DNA of 27,101 nt from Elusimicrobiota bacterium (GCA_041658405.1 JBBAAG010000039.1:1-27101), one strand, 5' to 3'; counted from the first letter of the stretch, positions 1-9,225 are shown. The notes: generated by a model from the sequence alone, not told the origin. Program-made: numbers and translations.

Positions 1-2440
1 TCGGGCCAGTAGAAACACCTATAATTTCAACAGTACCGCCGGGTAAATTTGTAAATTTCGCTCCGGCATAGTTGGATTCTGAGAAATCGCATAACTGCAC
101 AGTTTTCTGAATCCCGCCATACTCATCCCCGTCTTTTGAATCCGCAACTGTTGCGAATACATACTCCTCACCATCCCTTGGCGTACCTGCGGAATGAGAT
201 ATCCTTAACCCAACTTCCTGCCCAACTGTAGTATAATCTGTATCAGGTATTAAATATACCGCCTGTACACCTGAGGACGAACCCTTAACTTTCCAACGGT
301 TTAACGTAGCATCGTAGGTTACTATCCATATTTCAGATTTAGTACTTGTACTCAACGTTATTGATGTAATCCTTGACCCGCCGTTGGCATCCACGCGCTT
401 GCCCGGTGTATCGTAAGTATTTATAGTAGTATCCCACCCGTGGTAGAACCTACTATATGTTTGGTTATTATTATTCCATTTAATACTTGGCATATGCCAT
501 AGATGCGAACTTTGAGGATACGTAAAATTACCCCATATACGCGTAAGGCCTGCTGTACCTTCATGTTTCTGACTGATCACCCATGAATCCGGATGAGTAA
601 ACTCCTGTTTTTGCGGTGTATTAGTAAACTCAGTTGCACTGTTTAACAAACAGTTCTTTAACCATATTTGCGAAATATATCCCTGGTTTGATTCGCCTTC
701 AAGATAAATATCTCCCAACCAGTTATTAGAATACGTTTCTTCTACAAGTAAAGTATCCACGCTACTATGTGAAGCGAACCCCGCACCGGACGGATTCAAC
801 GCGTCAATATACGCATTATTTGTGCTATAGTTTGTAATAAATTTATTATTATTGGCATTATACCTTATGCGGAAACCGCCGTTACGGTTATTGTAACAAT
901 GATTTTGTGTAAGATAGTTATTCTCAGAATTATACTCTAAAGCAATTCCGTGCACCGGGTTGTTATAACAATAATTATTCACAAGAACATTTTTATCCGA
1001 ATTATACAGGTATAACCCTTCTTCGCCGGTTGCTGCAGCTTGATGATGGATATAATTGTTCTCAAACAAGTTTTTGTCACAACCATAAACAAACACTCCT
1101 TGTACACGGTTGTTATATATATCACAATTTTTCAAAGTATTCATCTGAGAACTCTCAAGATATGCACCGATACCAATTGTCCGTGTTTCCAACCGTAACA
1201 ACTGCCCGTTATCTATTGTGCTGGATATAATACAGTTATAAACTTCATTTCTTGAAACATTGTTGTACCATATACCATACGACGAGTTGTTATGTATTAC
1301 ACTGCTTGAAATACCATAAGTAAACTGGCTTGCAGTTGGGAGATTATACCATCCTACACGAGTAGCCCCTTGCATTGCTATAGTATCAAGCTTAATACCG
1401 GTACAGCCAAACCATATGTTTGAATTATAAACAAAATAATCAGCGTCATCTTTAATTGTAACACCGTACATTTCACTCGAAGTTTCTGTATCATCAGACC
1501 TTGGCAACCGGCCCATGCCATAAACTTCAGTATTAAACAACTCAATCCCCGCACGGTCACCCTGAACAAAAACATAACCTCCGGTCGACTGATTCGCCAT
1601 AAGTTTTATATTACGCCGTATTGTTGATGCATCCGGCTTTACTGCGCTTCCTGAAGGATTCGTGCCGATAAAATACATACGCCCGCCGTTATTGCATTTC
1701 ATCCTGTCAACCACCACCACCATACTACTAGTTAACACGTCATTCTGAAAATGAGTATCCCCTCCGTCGGCTACATCAAGATTCTCAATATTTAGAGTAA
1801 CAGCACTGTTTTCCCCATAAATCCTGGAATACAACTCCGCACCGTTTGCTAACGATACCTTACCGTAAGCACCGGTACCGGTAGCGGATATATTTACATT
1901 CATTCCAGAACTCACCATAACGTTATAACCATTATTCGATCCAACAGTAATATTTCTTGTAGTAACATTCACAGTCCCGTTAGTACTACCTAAAACAGAA
2001 AAAGCACATCCCTTATTGTCGGTAAAGACAATATCTCTTGCGCTGACACTAATATCCGAATTATTACCTAACAAATTAATCGTTACCCCCGCACTATCGT
2101 CAGCTAGAAGAATATCTCTGACGCTTACATTAAAATCATTAGCTATCAAAGTGCTGGTAACTATATAAAACCTTGAATTTGTTTCCATTGTAATATCTTC
2201 AGATAAAGACAACGCTGCAGTGTTAGATGTAATTGTAGAGAACATAACAACAGCGCCGGACTTCAACGTCATACCTTTAGCGGAACAAGTACTTACTGTA
2301 TCTATGATTAACGTAAAATTATCACCAACCTCAACATTCTCATTGGATGACGGCACTTGAGGAGGGTCCCATGTTGACGCATTATTCCACTGACCGGAAG
2401 AAGAACCTGTAACTGTTCTTATTATTGACGCTTCAGTACG
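1..2440 (-). repeat. Copy B of the duplicated beta-helix module within the giant gene (incomplete at window edge)
   Basis: This is the second, diverged copy of the module at 4920-7210. The offset between copies is 4902 bp in the W-rich block and 4878 bp in the helix repeats. The 24-bp difference equals eight codons, which sit in copy B just after YSTNNA. The copy stops at the window edge where copy A continues into its Ig-like region, so the duplication unit may be longer than seen. Confidence 0.8.
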
Positions 2441-5400
2441 AATATTCAATAGAACATCTGCGGTAAACATACTGCCCACATTGTTAGAATTATCATACGG
2501 AGTACATTCTATACGGTAAGTACCATTTACGGTCTGTTCCGTGAAAGCATAGGTAAATGTTACAGTATTTCCACCGGATTGCGGTGAATACGAAGTTACT
2601 CCTGAAATGGTTATAGAAGACCAGTAATTTGACCAAGCTGTACCGCTATATTGTTCAAAATACGGGCCCATATAAAAAAATTTAAATGTGCAAGAAGATA
2701 AATTCACTCCGCTACCACCCGTGTCATTGACAACCAAAATCATATTTGAAAATGCCGATGCTAAAGTTGAGTTATTCTCAGGCGAGACCGAAGTTACGGA
2801 TGGTACATTTAAGTCCAAAGACCTAAATGCAATAGTTTTTGTCTGATTAAGTGTCACATACCCTGTTGGTGGATTAACCGTAATACTCACATTCTTATCT
2901 TCGGCAGTCAAACTGTAAACATACGCATAGGCAACACCTGAGTTATTAGTGGTTTGTGTCGATGTAACAATATCGGTAGCCCGTAACGGAGAAACTGTAA
3001 CGCTAAACGTTTTGTTTGGCACTACATTGAGATATGCATCATATAAAGTAGCTGTAACTGTTACCGTACTACCGGTCGCAGCAACAGAAGTAGAGATCTG
3101 TACCGTTGAAGAACTAGTACTAACTGTACCCGGAGAATAGGTAATTGTTGCAGAAGAAACTAATACAAGGTTGGTATCACTGATTAGAGCGGTAATAGTT
3201 TTATCTTCAGCCTTAGTGGAATAGAGTGAAGCATACACTTTCCCTTCAGCATTACTCGTATCTATCGGCTGTGTCAACGAATTAATAGATCCTGTAGCTG
3301 ATAACGCAACAGTCTTACCTTGAACAGGGTTACTATTGGTATCCTTCACAGTTACTACAATACTCACAGTAGAACCGGCCACAAAACTAGATCCGCCGTC
3401 TACTGAAACTATAGAATTAGTATTACTTACGGGATTCGATATTGTCCATGATTGTGACGCACTGGAATAACCGGTTGAAGATACCGTTATAGTCGGACTT
3501 CCCGGCGAATTATCGCAATACTTAAATTCCGCACGGCCAGTAGTCATCAAAATCTGTGGTAATACTACGTTAGCGGTTGAATTTACCAATGTATAATTAG
3601 ACGAAGTAGTATTCAAATTAATCACACCGTTAAAATCAGTATCTTTATTACTACCAGAATCCTGTGCTTCCACATAAACTATCTGTGAAGTAGTCCCGGC
3701 TTCCAAGTTTTGTTCATCAGAAGTAAACGCAAGTTTTGTTGCTACGATATTATCCACCCAGAACGATGCTGTTGCCGCAGCAGTACCCGTAGCATCTTCA
3801 TCCGTAGGTGTTATCCTGATAATTGTAGACGTATTCCTGCTTGGCAGATCCGTACTGCTGTCCCAGATAAATGTATGTGCAGTACCGGGGCTAACCGATG
3901 CCTCTAAACTTGTAGTTAGTTCCGAACCGATGAACCGTGTTGCCGGTGTCCATGTGGTACCATCGCGGTACTCAACTGTTATTGAACAATAATTATACGG
4001 TGCAGGTTTGTTATCATCATCTATAAGTTTATAACTGATTGTAACCAATCCGGATTGTTCTGTACTGGGAGAGGTTATAGTAATCCTCGGAGCTGTACCG
4101 TTTACGGTAAAAGCTTTTGTAGAAGTAGCAACCCCTGTCGCTTCGTTTGTACTTATAACATTATTATAAACACTGGTAAGAGTGTAAGTATACGTTGAAT
4201 ACGTCACGCTATTCGGGTTACTCGCGAAGAATCTGTACTTAACCTTACCTCCGCTTGTGCCAAGAGACGGGTAAGCAATGTTTGAGACAATCTTATTATA
4301 AATCTCACCATTTGAATATATACCATCATTCCCAACCCCTGACTTCAGAGCCATCCCAAACTGTTCTGTAGTTGCAAACGTTAAATTATCGTCGAGATCA
4401 ATCCACACCTGTACAGTTGTGGGAGGGTTATTGTTAAGATCTGTATATTTCACCTGTAACTCAACACTACCCAATGTGTTTATAGTATCAGCTTCAACAC
4501 CGTCAGCAGTAAATCCTGTCTGCCCGCTGAATACTAAAGTTGGATCCCATGTCACCGTACTGTTTGATGCGACATCCTGCAAAAACGGACGTGTATAGTC
4601 TCTGAAGTATAATGTAGAATTTGTTGCACGAACATTCACCCCGCCGGTAACGCTTGTGGTATCAATATAAACATTATCAAAGGTATGTGTTATACCGTTA
4701 GCTGCGATATATGTCGCCGTGGTTCCGGGTTCAAGCGCAGTAATCCATATAGTAGCAGTATTTATTAACGGCGCGGAATTCAATCTCAAACCATTATTAT
4801 TAACATAAGTAAATGTAGTAAACTGAATTTTATTGATCGTACCACCCAAAGCTAATCCGTAATAGAAACTATTATCCGCATTATCTTCAGACAATTTTCT
4901 GGTAATAACCGTAGGGTAACTGCTTGTCCCTGCGATTTCCATTGTACTTCCGGTACCATTAGTAAAATTCGCGCCTATATATTCCTGTTCAGAAAAATCT
5001 GAAAACTTAACCTGTTTCTGAACATTAGTATCTGTTGAGCCAGCTACTGTAACAAAAACATAATCTTCGCAGGGATTCGGCCCATCACCCTGGTGTGTGA
5101 TACGCATCCTGATTTCTCCCTGGTCACTTGTATAATCCGTATCCGGTATAAGCCAATTCGTTTGATATCCCGAAACCGTACCTCTTACCTGCCAGCGGTT
5201 AAGAGAAGAATCGTAAGTCAACAACCAGACTTCACTTTTTGTTGTCGTACTTGTATTTATAGAACTTAGCACATGCCCGCCAGATGCATCATACCGCCTT
5301 GCGTTTGTACTGTAGGGATCATCAAACGCATTATTCCAGCCATACGCATATTTGTCATATGTATTATCCGTATAATTCCATTTAAGTACCGGCGTATGCC

Positions 5401-7327
5401 ATGCATGACGTTCCTGTGGTAATGCAAAATTACCCCAGATATTTGTTAATCCCGGTGTATTATCATGTTTTTGGCTTATCACCCAGCTTTCAGCATGAGT
5501 AAACTCCTGTTTTTCAAGCGTATTTGCGAACTCAGTAGTGCTCTGGAGTAAACATCCTTTCATCCAAATCTGTGATTTATACCCCTGATTAATTTCGCCT
5601 TCAAGATAAATATCACCCCATAAATGCCCTGAATATGTTTCCTGAACACATAACGTTTCTGACGATTTATGGGAAGTAAACCCCGTCCGCCCATTATTTG
5701 TGGAATAGTTTACTATGAACATATTATCGTTAGCTTCGTACCGCACACGCATACCGCCGTTTATGTTGTTGAAACTATGATTTTGTGAGAGATAATTGTT
5801 ATCCGAATCATACTCTAACGCGATTCCGTGTACAGGGTTGTTGTAACAATAATTCTTTATGATAACATTCTTATCCGCACTATAAAGATACACTCCTTCT
5901 TCCCCGGAACTACTCGACTGGTCGTGTATAGTATTTGAATCCAATAAGTTTTTATCGGAGTACATCATAACCACGCCATGAATCTTATTCCCATAGATAT
6001 CGCATCTGCTGATAGTGTTCATATCAGAATTGTTCAGATACACACCATCGCCAATATTACCTCCCGAATTTGTTGAGATATAACAATGATAGATTTCACT
6101 TTTATTAGTCCCACTCAAAACAACGCCGGCAAAGGAATTGCCATACATAACACAGCTAGAAATACCCTGGTCATACCACTGGTGGTTAAGCTCAGAACAG
6201 TTTTTCAGATAAAATCCAACATACCCGTTTTTAGCTACGCAGTTATAGACATTGAATGCTTCACCTGAAGTGGTGCCTGTGACTTCTTCAACTAAAATAC
6301 CGTAATTATCAGTGGTATCATACCCAAAACCTGTAAATACAGCATTTTTTAATTCAGTATTTGACCCGTCCAACATCCGCATATATGACCATGATGTCCC
6401 AGAAAAAGTTACACTTCTGCGTACAGAATCAAGGTCCGGTTTATTCGTATTCCCTGTAGCAGGATCTGCACCCCAGATATCCAGTGTCCCATAGTTTTTA
6501 ATCCACCCCCCAGACACGTTTACTGTCATGGTGCTGGACAAGACATCATTTTTAAAATACGTATTACCCGTATTTTGCAGATAACTAAAATTCAATGTTA
6601 TTTTAGAATTCCCGTTATATATATGCGTATCAAAAGTAGCATTTTTCGGTACAGTGATCTGATACCCCGATGCGTTAATGGTAATATCAACATCAGAATT
6701 CTTTGCATATAATTTAAAATCATTACCTACATCGTCATACATCTGTATGTCCTGGCAAGTAAGATTAATAGTTGACGCTTTACTTGCGTCTATGATAAAA
6801 TCAGCATTTGAATTTTCATTCCATACAATATCCCCAAGAATACTAATGTTATAAATTGCGCCAGCATGAGTTATACTTGCGCAAAACAGATCATAATTAG
6901 AACTCAACCCAAGGCCTGCGCAAGAAAGCTTGAAAATATTATTTGTAGCTAGCGTATTCATCAGTATCTGCGATTGAGCATTCATCGTTATCGCACCATT
7001 TACAGTCAAGGTGCTACCATTAACACCATCCGGCCGGAAAATAATTTTTGCTCCTGATTGCAAGCTTATAGATTCACATTTACATTCTGTAAACGAGTCA
7101 ATGTACAACGTAAACCCTGAACCAACCTCAACGCTATTCGCTGCAGTTGGAACTACTCCGTTTTCCCATGCAAGGCCTCCGCTATCATTCCAATTTGCAG
7201 AAGTTGTATTTGTTGAAGTTCGGATGGAAAAAGCATTTGTTACAAAAAACAGGCACAAAAATATTGGAAAAACAACACAACTGCGAAGAACGCTTTTCTT
7301 AATGATTGAACACATACTATCGCGCAT
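1..7327 (-). CDS. Giant secreted beta-helix / Ig-like repeat protein (partial, C-terminus beyond window)
   Basis: One frame stays open from the ATG at 7327 to the window edge, at least 2442 codons, so the gene is cut at its 3' end. I translated it through and rechecked the frame near 4500, 3430 and 1-60. The start has an AGGAGA ribosome site at 7332-7337. Residues 1-33 look like a signal peptide (KK, then a hydrophobic VVFPIFLCLFFV core, ending NAFS). Domain order: a strand-rich G8-like N-terminal part (about 40-200); right-handed parallel beta-helix repeats rich in N, G and Y (about 370-590) of the NosD/PbH1 type; a conserved W-rich block (about 600-780); Ig/FnIII-like domains (about 1070-1195); two Big-1-like domains (about 1303-1400 and 1400-1497) sharing YS-x-x-AEDK; another Ig-like domain (about 1506-1623); then a second copy of the first module (about 1630 to the end). 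The likely role is a cell-surface or secreted adhesin or glycan-binding protein. No catalytic residues were recognised. Confidence 0.9.
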   Translation of the reverse strand, partial: MRDSMCSIIKKSVLRSCVVFPIFLCLFFVTNAFSIRTSTNTTSANWNDSGGLAWENGVVPTAANSVEVGSGFTLYIDSFTECKCESISLQSGAKIIFRPDGVNGSTLTVNGAITMNAQSQILMNTLATNNIFKLSCAGLGLSSNYDLFCASITHAGAIYNISILGDIVWNENSNADFIIDASKASTINLTCQDIQMYDDVGNDFKLYAKNSDVDITINASGYQITVPKNATFDTHIYNGNSKITLNFSYLQNTGNTYFKNDVLSSTMTVNVSGGWIKNYGTLDIWGADPATGNTNKPDLDSVRRSVTFSGTSWSYMRMLDGSNTELKNAVFTGFGYDTTDNYGILVEEVTGTTSGEAFNVYNCVAKNGYVGFYLKNCSELNHQWYDQGISSCVMYGNSFAGVVLSGTNKSEIYHCYISTNSGGNIGDGVYLNNSDMNTISRCDIYGNKIHGVVMMYSDKNLLDSNTIHDQSSSSGEEGVYLYSADKNVIIKNYCYNNPVHGIALEYDSDNNYLSQNHSFNNINGGMRVRYEANDNMFIVNYSTNNGRTGFTSHKSSETLCVQETYSGHLWGDIYLEGEINQGYKSQIWMKGCLLQSTTEFANTLEKQEFTHAESWVISQKHDNTPGLTNIWGNFALPQERHAWHTPVLKWNYTDNTYDKYAYGWNNAFDDPYSTNARRYDASGGHVLSSINTSTTTKSEVWLLTYDSSLNRWQVRGTVSGYQTNWLIPDTDYTSDQGEIRMRITHQGDGPNPCEDYVFVTVAGSTDTNVQKQVKFSDFSEQEYIGANFTNGTGSTMEIAGTSSYPTVITRKLSEDNADNSFYYGLALGGTINKIQFTTFTYVNNNGLRLNSAPLINTATIWITALEPGTTATYIAANGITHTFDNVYIDTTSVTGGVNVRATNSTLYFRDYTRPFLQDVASNSTVTWDPTLVFSGQTGFTADGVEADTINTLGSVELQVKYTDLNNNPPTTVQVWIDLDDNLTFATTEQFGMALKSGVGNDGIYSNGEIYNKIVSNIAYPSLGTSGGKVKYRFFASNPNSVTYSTYTYTLTSVYNNVISTNEATGVATSTKAFTVNGTAPRITITSPSTEQSGLVTISYKLIDDDNKPAPYNYCSITVEYRDGTTWTPATRFIGSELTTSLEASVSPGTAHTFIWDSSTDLPSRNTSTIIRITPTDEDATGTAAATASFWVDNIVATKLAFTSDEQNLEAGTTSQIVYVEAQDSGSNKDTDFNGVINLNTTSSNYTLVNSTANVVLPQILMTTGRAEFKYCDNSPGSPTITVSSTGYSSASQSWTISNPVSNTNSIVSVDGGSSFVAGSTVSIVVTVKDTNSNPVQGKTVALSATGSINSLTQPIDTSNAEGKVYASLYSTKAEDKTITALISDTNLVLVSSATITYSPGTVSTSSSTVQISTSVAATGSTVTVTATLYDAYLNVVPNKTFSVTVSPLRATDIVTSTQTTNNSGVAYAYVYSLTAEDKNVSITVNPPTGYVTLNQTKTIAFRSLDLNVPSVTSVSPENNSTLASAFSNMILVVNDTGGSGVNLSSCTFKFFYMGPYFEQYSGTAWSNYWSSITISGVTSYSPQSGGNTVTFTYAFTEQTVNGTYRIECTPYDNSNNVGSMFTADVLLNIRTEASIIRTVTGSSSGQWNNASTWDPPQVPSSNENVEVGDNFTLIIDTVSTCSAKGMTLKSGAVVMFSTITSNTAALSLSEDITMETNSRFYIVTSTLIANDFNVSVRDILLADDSAGVTINLLGNNSDISVSARDIVFTDNKGCAFSVLGSTNGTVNVTTRNITVGSNNGYNVMVSSGMNVNISATGTGAYGKVSLANGAELYSRIYGENSAVTLNIENLDVADGGDTHFQNDVLTSSMVVVVDRMKCNNGGRMYFIGTNPSGSAVKPDASTIRRNIKLMANQSTGGYVFVQGDRAGIELFNTEVYGMGRLPRSDDTETSSEMYGVTIKDDADYFVYNSNIWFGCTGIKLDTIAMQGATRVGWYNLPTASQFTYGISSSVIHNNSSYGIWYNNVSRNEVYNCIISSTIDNGQLLRLETRTIGIGAYLESSQMNTLKNCDIYNNRVQGVFVYGCDKNLFENNYIHHQAAATGEEGLYLYNSDKNVLVNNYCYNNPVHGIALEYNSENNYLTQNHCYNNRNGGFRIRYNANNNKFITNYSTNNAYIDALNPSGAGFASHSSVDTLLVEETYSNNWLGDIYLEGESNQGYISQIWLKNCLLNSATEFTNTPQKQEFTHPDSWVISQKHEGTAGLTRIWGNFTYPQSSHLWHMPSIKWNNNNQTYSRFYHGWDTTINTYDTPGKRVDANGGSRITSITLSTSTKSEIWIVTYDATLNRWKVKGSSSGVQAVYLIPDTDYTTVGQEVGLRISHSAGTPRDGEEYVFATVADSKDGDEYGGIQKTVQLCDFSESNYAGAKFTNLPGGTVEIIGVSTGP
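4920..7210 (-). repeat. Copy A of the duplicated beta-helix module within the giant gene
   Basis: This is the N-terminal copy of a module that recurs at 1-2440. Shared protein landmarks in the same order are VEVG-x-x-FTL, NPVHGIALEY, WGDIYLEGE or LGDIYLEGE, QEFTH-x-x-SWVISQKH, IWGNF, and a final block (E-x-x-Y-x-GA-x-FTN). At the DNA level, 5495-5514 equals 593-612 and 5594-5614 equals 692-712. Boundaries are approximate. Confidence 0.8.
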
Positions 7328-7367
7328 ATTGTCTCCTAAACATTAATATTAATATATATATTTATTT

Positions 7368-7397
7368 AAGATACAATATAATCGCCGATTGTGTCAA
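7368..7397 (-). promoter_or_regulatory. Putative promoter of the giant beta-helix gene
   Basis: On the minus strand a perfect TTGACA -35 box (7392-7397) is followed after 18 bases by TATCTT (7368-7373). The predicted transcript would start near 7361, about 34 bases before the ATG. The -35 box contains the TGA stop codon of the upstream prepilin peptidase gene (7394-7396). Confidence 0.5.
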
Positions 7398-8194
7398 GTT
7401 TTTTGTTTGAATAATAACACAAAATACGCTGCCGCAACAATAAACGGGCCAAAGGGTATTGGCTCGTCCTTATCCAACCGCTTAAATATAATCATTGAAA
7501 TCCCCACTGCAGCACCCATACATGACGCAATGAAAAGAGTAACAAGGCTTGAATATATACCGATAAACCCCGCAATTGCAGCCATAAGTTTGACATCTCC
7601 ACCGCCCATAGACTCCTTCTTCAACAATAACTCGCCAAGTACCGCGATTAAGTACATCCCACCGCCTACCGAAAATATGGAGAGGACTGCATATATAATT
7701 GAATACCAAATTGTATTACCTGTACTCATATCAAATATCTGTGACACAATAAACTGCACATCATTCAAAATAAAAGGATTGAACACAGCTAGGATTAATG
7801 ATATGACAATTAAACTCAAACTCAGTACATCCGGAATTATCTTATGATAAAAATCAATACCGCCAATAATGATAAAGAAAACGGTTAACAAAGACGAAAA
7901 CACCAGTTCAGTGCTCACACCAAATTTTTTGTATAAAAGAAACAGTGCCAGGCAGGTCAATAACTCGACGACAAAATACTGTACAGATATTTTTTCATTG
8001 CAATCCGCACATTTGCCCTTTAATAAAATATAACTCAATAACGGGATATTATGATACCACCGTATATTTTTCCCGCAGTTCGGGCACTTTGATCCCGGGA
8101 AAATGACTGATTCCTCACGAGGTATGCGCCAGATACAAACATTAGTAAAACTTCCCAGTATCAATCCTATTAAAATTACGTATACATCCAACAT
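7394..8194 (-). CDS. pilD: Prepilin peptidase / N-methyltransferase (type IV pilus)
   Basis: This inner-membrane aspartyl protease removes the leader from type IV prepilins and methylates the new N-terminus. Counting from the ATG at 8194 (266 residues), it opens with the family hallmark GLILGSFTNV and IWRIP. A zinc tetracysteine follows (C37-x2-C40 and C62-x2-C65), marking the bifunctional class with the N-methyltransferase domain. The two catalytic aspartates are in GGIDFYHKIIPD (D114) and GGGDVKL (D200), and IPFGPF lies near the end. Several hydrophobic segments alternate with these motifs. The frame extends upstream to TTG 8209 and GTG 8206, overlapping the pilin stop. I prefer ATG 8194 because the family normally starts just before GLxxGSF and a GGTG lies upstream. 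It follows the second pilin gene with only a short gap, so they are probably co-transcribed. Confidence 0.95.
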   Translation of the reverse strand: MLDVYVILIGLILGSFTNVCIWRIPREESVIFPGSKCPNCGKNIRWYHNIPLLSYILLKGKCADCNEKISVQYFVVELLTCLALFLLYKKFGVSTELVFSSLLTVFFIIIGGIDFYHKIIPDVLSLSLIVISLILAVFNPFILNDVQFIVSQIFDMSTGNTIWYSIIYAVLSIFSVGGGMYLIAVLGELLLKKESMGGGDVKLMAAIAGFIGIYSSLVTLFIASCMGAAVGISMIIFKRLDKDEPIPFGPFIVAAAYFVLLFKQKT

Positions 8195-8202
8195 ATATTT
8201 TT

Positions 8203-8652
8203 TCACCAAGCAGAAACAGACGCTTTTTTAGTATCTGTATGGCTGCACGCTACAATCACCAGTCCATCATCCCCTCCACCGCCATTACCACCGTACACCC
8301 ATCCTGACGAATCGTCATTAAACTCAATAATATTATTTTCAATAAGATCATATTGAACATCTGTCTTATCCTTATGATTATACGCTCCGATACGCATTGT
8401 TGGAAGGATATCCAAATAATCCGGTATTATTGCGTTCAAAGTTTCCGGATGCAGCATTTCATTATTTACATAATACAGCCTCATTGAACTTCTAAGGATA
8501 CCGAGATTACCTTTTGTAGACGCCTCTTTTGCTCGACGGATGGTATCACTTAACTGCGGAGTTATTATTGTCATTACTATAGCTAATAATGCCAAAACCA
8601 GCATTAGTTCAATCAACGAAAATCCTTGAGTATAGAAACATTTTTTGTTCAT
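8203..8652 (-). CDS. Type IV pilin-like protein (second / minor pilin)
   Basis: This 149-residue prepilin has a short leader (MNKKCFYTQG) and the class III cleavage motif G-FSLIE, with the conserved glutamate at mature position 5. A hydrophobic helix follows (LMLVLALLAIVMTIITP). The globular part matches the neighbouring major pilin: STKGNLG-x-x-R, LP-x-x-R-IGA, a glycine-rich GGDDG, and a C-terminus HTDTK-x4-S-x-W. It carries one cysteine (ACSHTDT) where the major pilin has two. No Shine-Dalgarno is visible before the ATG, and a TATAAT box ends only eight bases upstream, so the mRNA may be leaderless. The gene ends next to pilD. It is likely a minor pilin or an alternative subunit; which of the two cannot be told from sequence. 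Confidence 0.9.
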   Translation of the reverse strand: MNKKCFYTQGFSLIELMLVLALLAIVMTIITPQLSDTIRRAKEASTKGNLGILRSSMRLYYVNNEMLHPETLNAIIPDYLDILPTMRIGAYNHKDKTDVQYDLIENNIIEFNDDSSGWVYGGNGGGGDDGLVIVACSHTDTKKASVSAW

Positions 8653-8660
8653 TGCTTATG

Positions 8661-8689
8661 ATTATATAACAAAAAAGAAACCCTAGCAA
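8661..8689 (-). promoter_or_regulatory. Candidate leaderless promoter for the second pilin, embedded in a terminator
   Basis: On the minus strand TTGCTA (8684-8689) lies 17 bases upstream of a perfect TATAAT (8661-8666). A start about seven bases further falls at about 8654, one or two bases before the ATG at 8652. The -35 box lies in the 3' arm of the terminator hairpin of the preceding pilin gene. Confidence 0.45.
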
Positions 8690-8709
8690 CTATTAATTGC
8701 CAGGGTTTC
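8671..8709 (-). terminator. Rho-independent terminator after the major pilin gene
   Basis: On the minus strand a 13-bp stem (arms 8697-8709 and 8677-8689, one G-U pair, seven-base loop) with core GAAACCCUGGCAA-type pairing is followed directly by a run of six U (8671-8676). It starts about 22 bases after the major pilin stop codon. A T-run on the other side as well could let it act in both directions. Confidence 0.9.
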
Positions 8710-8730
8710 CTTTTTTCTAAGTTCTTACTC

Positions 8731-9225
8731 TTACCAGCTGCTAATCTGCCGGTTCTTCGTATCAGTATGCGTGCAGCACACCGCTACCTTCCCGTCATCA
8801 CCACGATTGTTTACGCCGCGACTTCCATACACATATGCTGCAGGATAATCGCTTGCTAAATCGATGTCATCATCATCAGTAGCATCAGCGACAACCGAAT
8901 TTGCATCAGCATGGCTGAATGCACCAATCTTAACCATCGGAATATCGTCTAGATACTTATGATCCGGAGTAGCATCTAATACCGCCTCAGATGTTGCTGT
9001 AGTGTCGACTAAGTTATAGAGATATGCCGGATTCATACCTTCATTCTCGCCATAATAAATCTGGATGGCTGAACGGATAGATCCGAGATTCCCTTTTGTC
9101 GCACCTTCTTTTGAATTACGAATAAGATCAGCGAACTTCGGTACCGCTACTGCAGCAAGAATACCGATGATAGCAACAACTATCATGAGTTCGATAAGAG
9201 TGAACCCTTTTGATTTTTTAAACAT
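8731..9225 (-). CDS. pilA: Major type IV pilin (PilA-like)
   Basis: This 164-residue prepilin has a seven-residue basic leader (MFKKSKG) followed by FTLIELMIVVAIIGILAAVA, the canonical type IV pilin N-terminal helix with Glu5. The mature chain is 157 residues. It has a globular part with an acidic insert (DATDDDDID), a GVNNRGDDG loop, an adjacent cysteine pair (VCCTHTDT) and a C-terminal aromatic residue (ISSW). A strong Shine-Dalgarno (AGGAGGTGAG) precedes the ATG. Its own near-consensus promoter, a hairpin at the predicted mRNA 5' end and a strong terminator right after the stop suggest a short, abundant, stable message, as expected for the main fibre subunit. It could be called GspG-like by domain, but PilT next door supports a pilus rather than type II secretion. 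Confidence 0.93.
   Translation of the reverse strand: MFKKSKGFTLIELMIVVAIIGILAAVAVPKFADLIRNSKEGATKGNLGSIRSAIQIYYGENEGMNPAYLYNLVDTTATSEAVLDATPDHKYLDDIPMVKIGAFSHADANSVVADATDDDDIDLASDYPAAYVYGSRGVNNRGDDGKVAVCCTHTDTKNRQISSW

Noticed and set aside
640..1170. Regular spacing of N/G-rich units resembling a CRISPR or satellite array
   Set aside because: The repetition is at protein level (beta-helix rungs) with variable DNA and no identical direct repeats or spacers.
2949..3140. Short plus-strand frames in the giant-gene region
   Set aside because: The minus strand is open for over 7 kb with coherent domains, so these are chance openings.
7389..7847. 152-codon open frame on the plus strand
   Set aside because: It lies antisense to the prepilin peptidase, whose motifs are complete. 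The plus-strand product has no recognisable domain or ribosome site.
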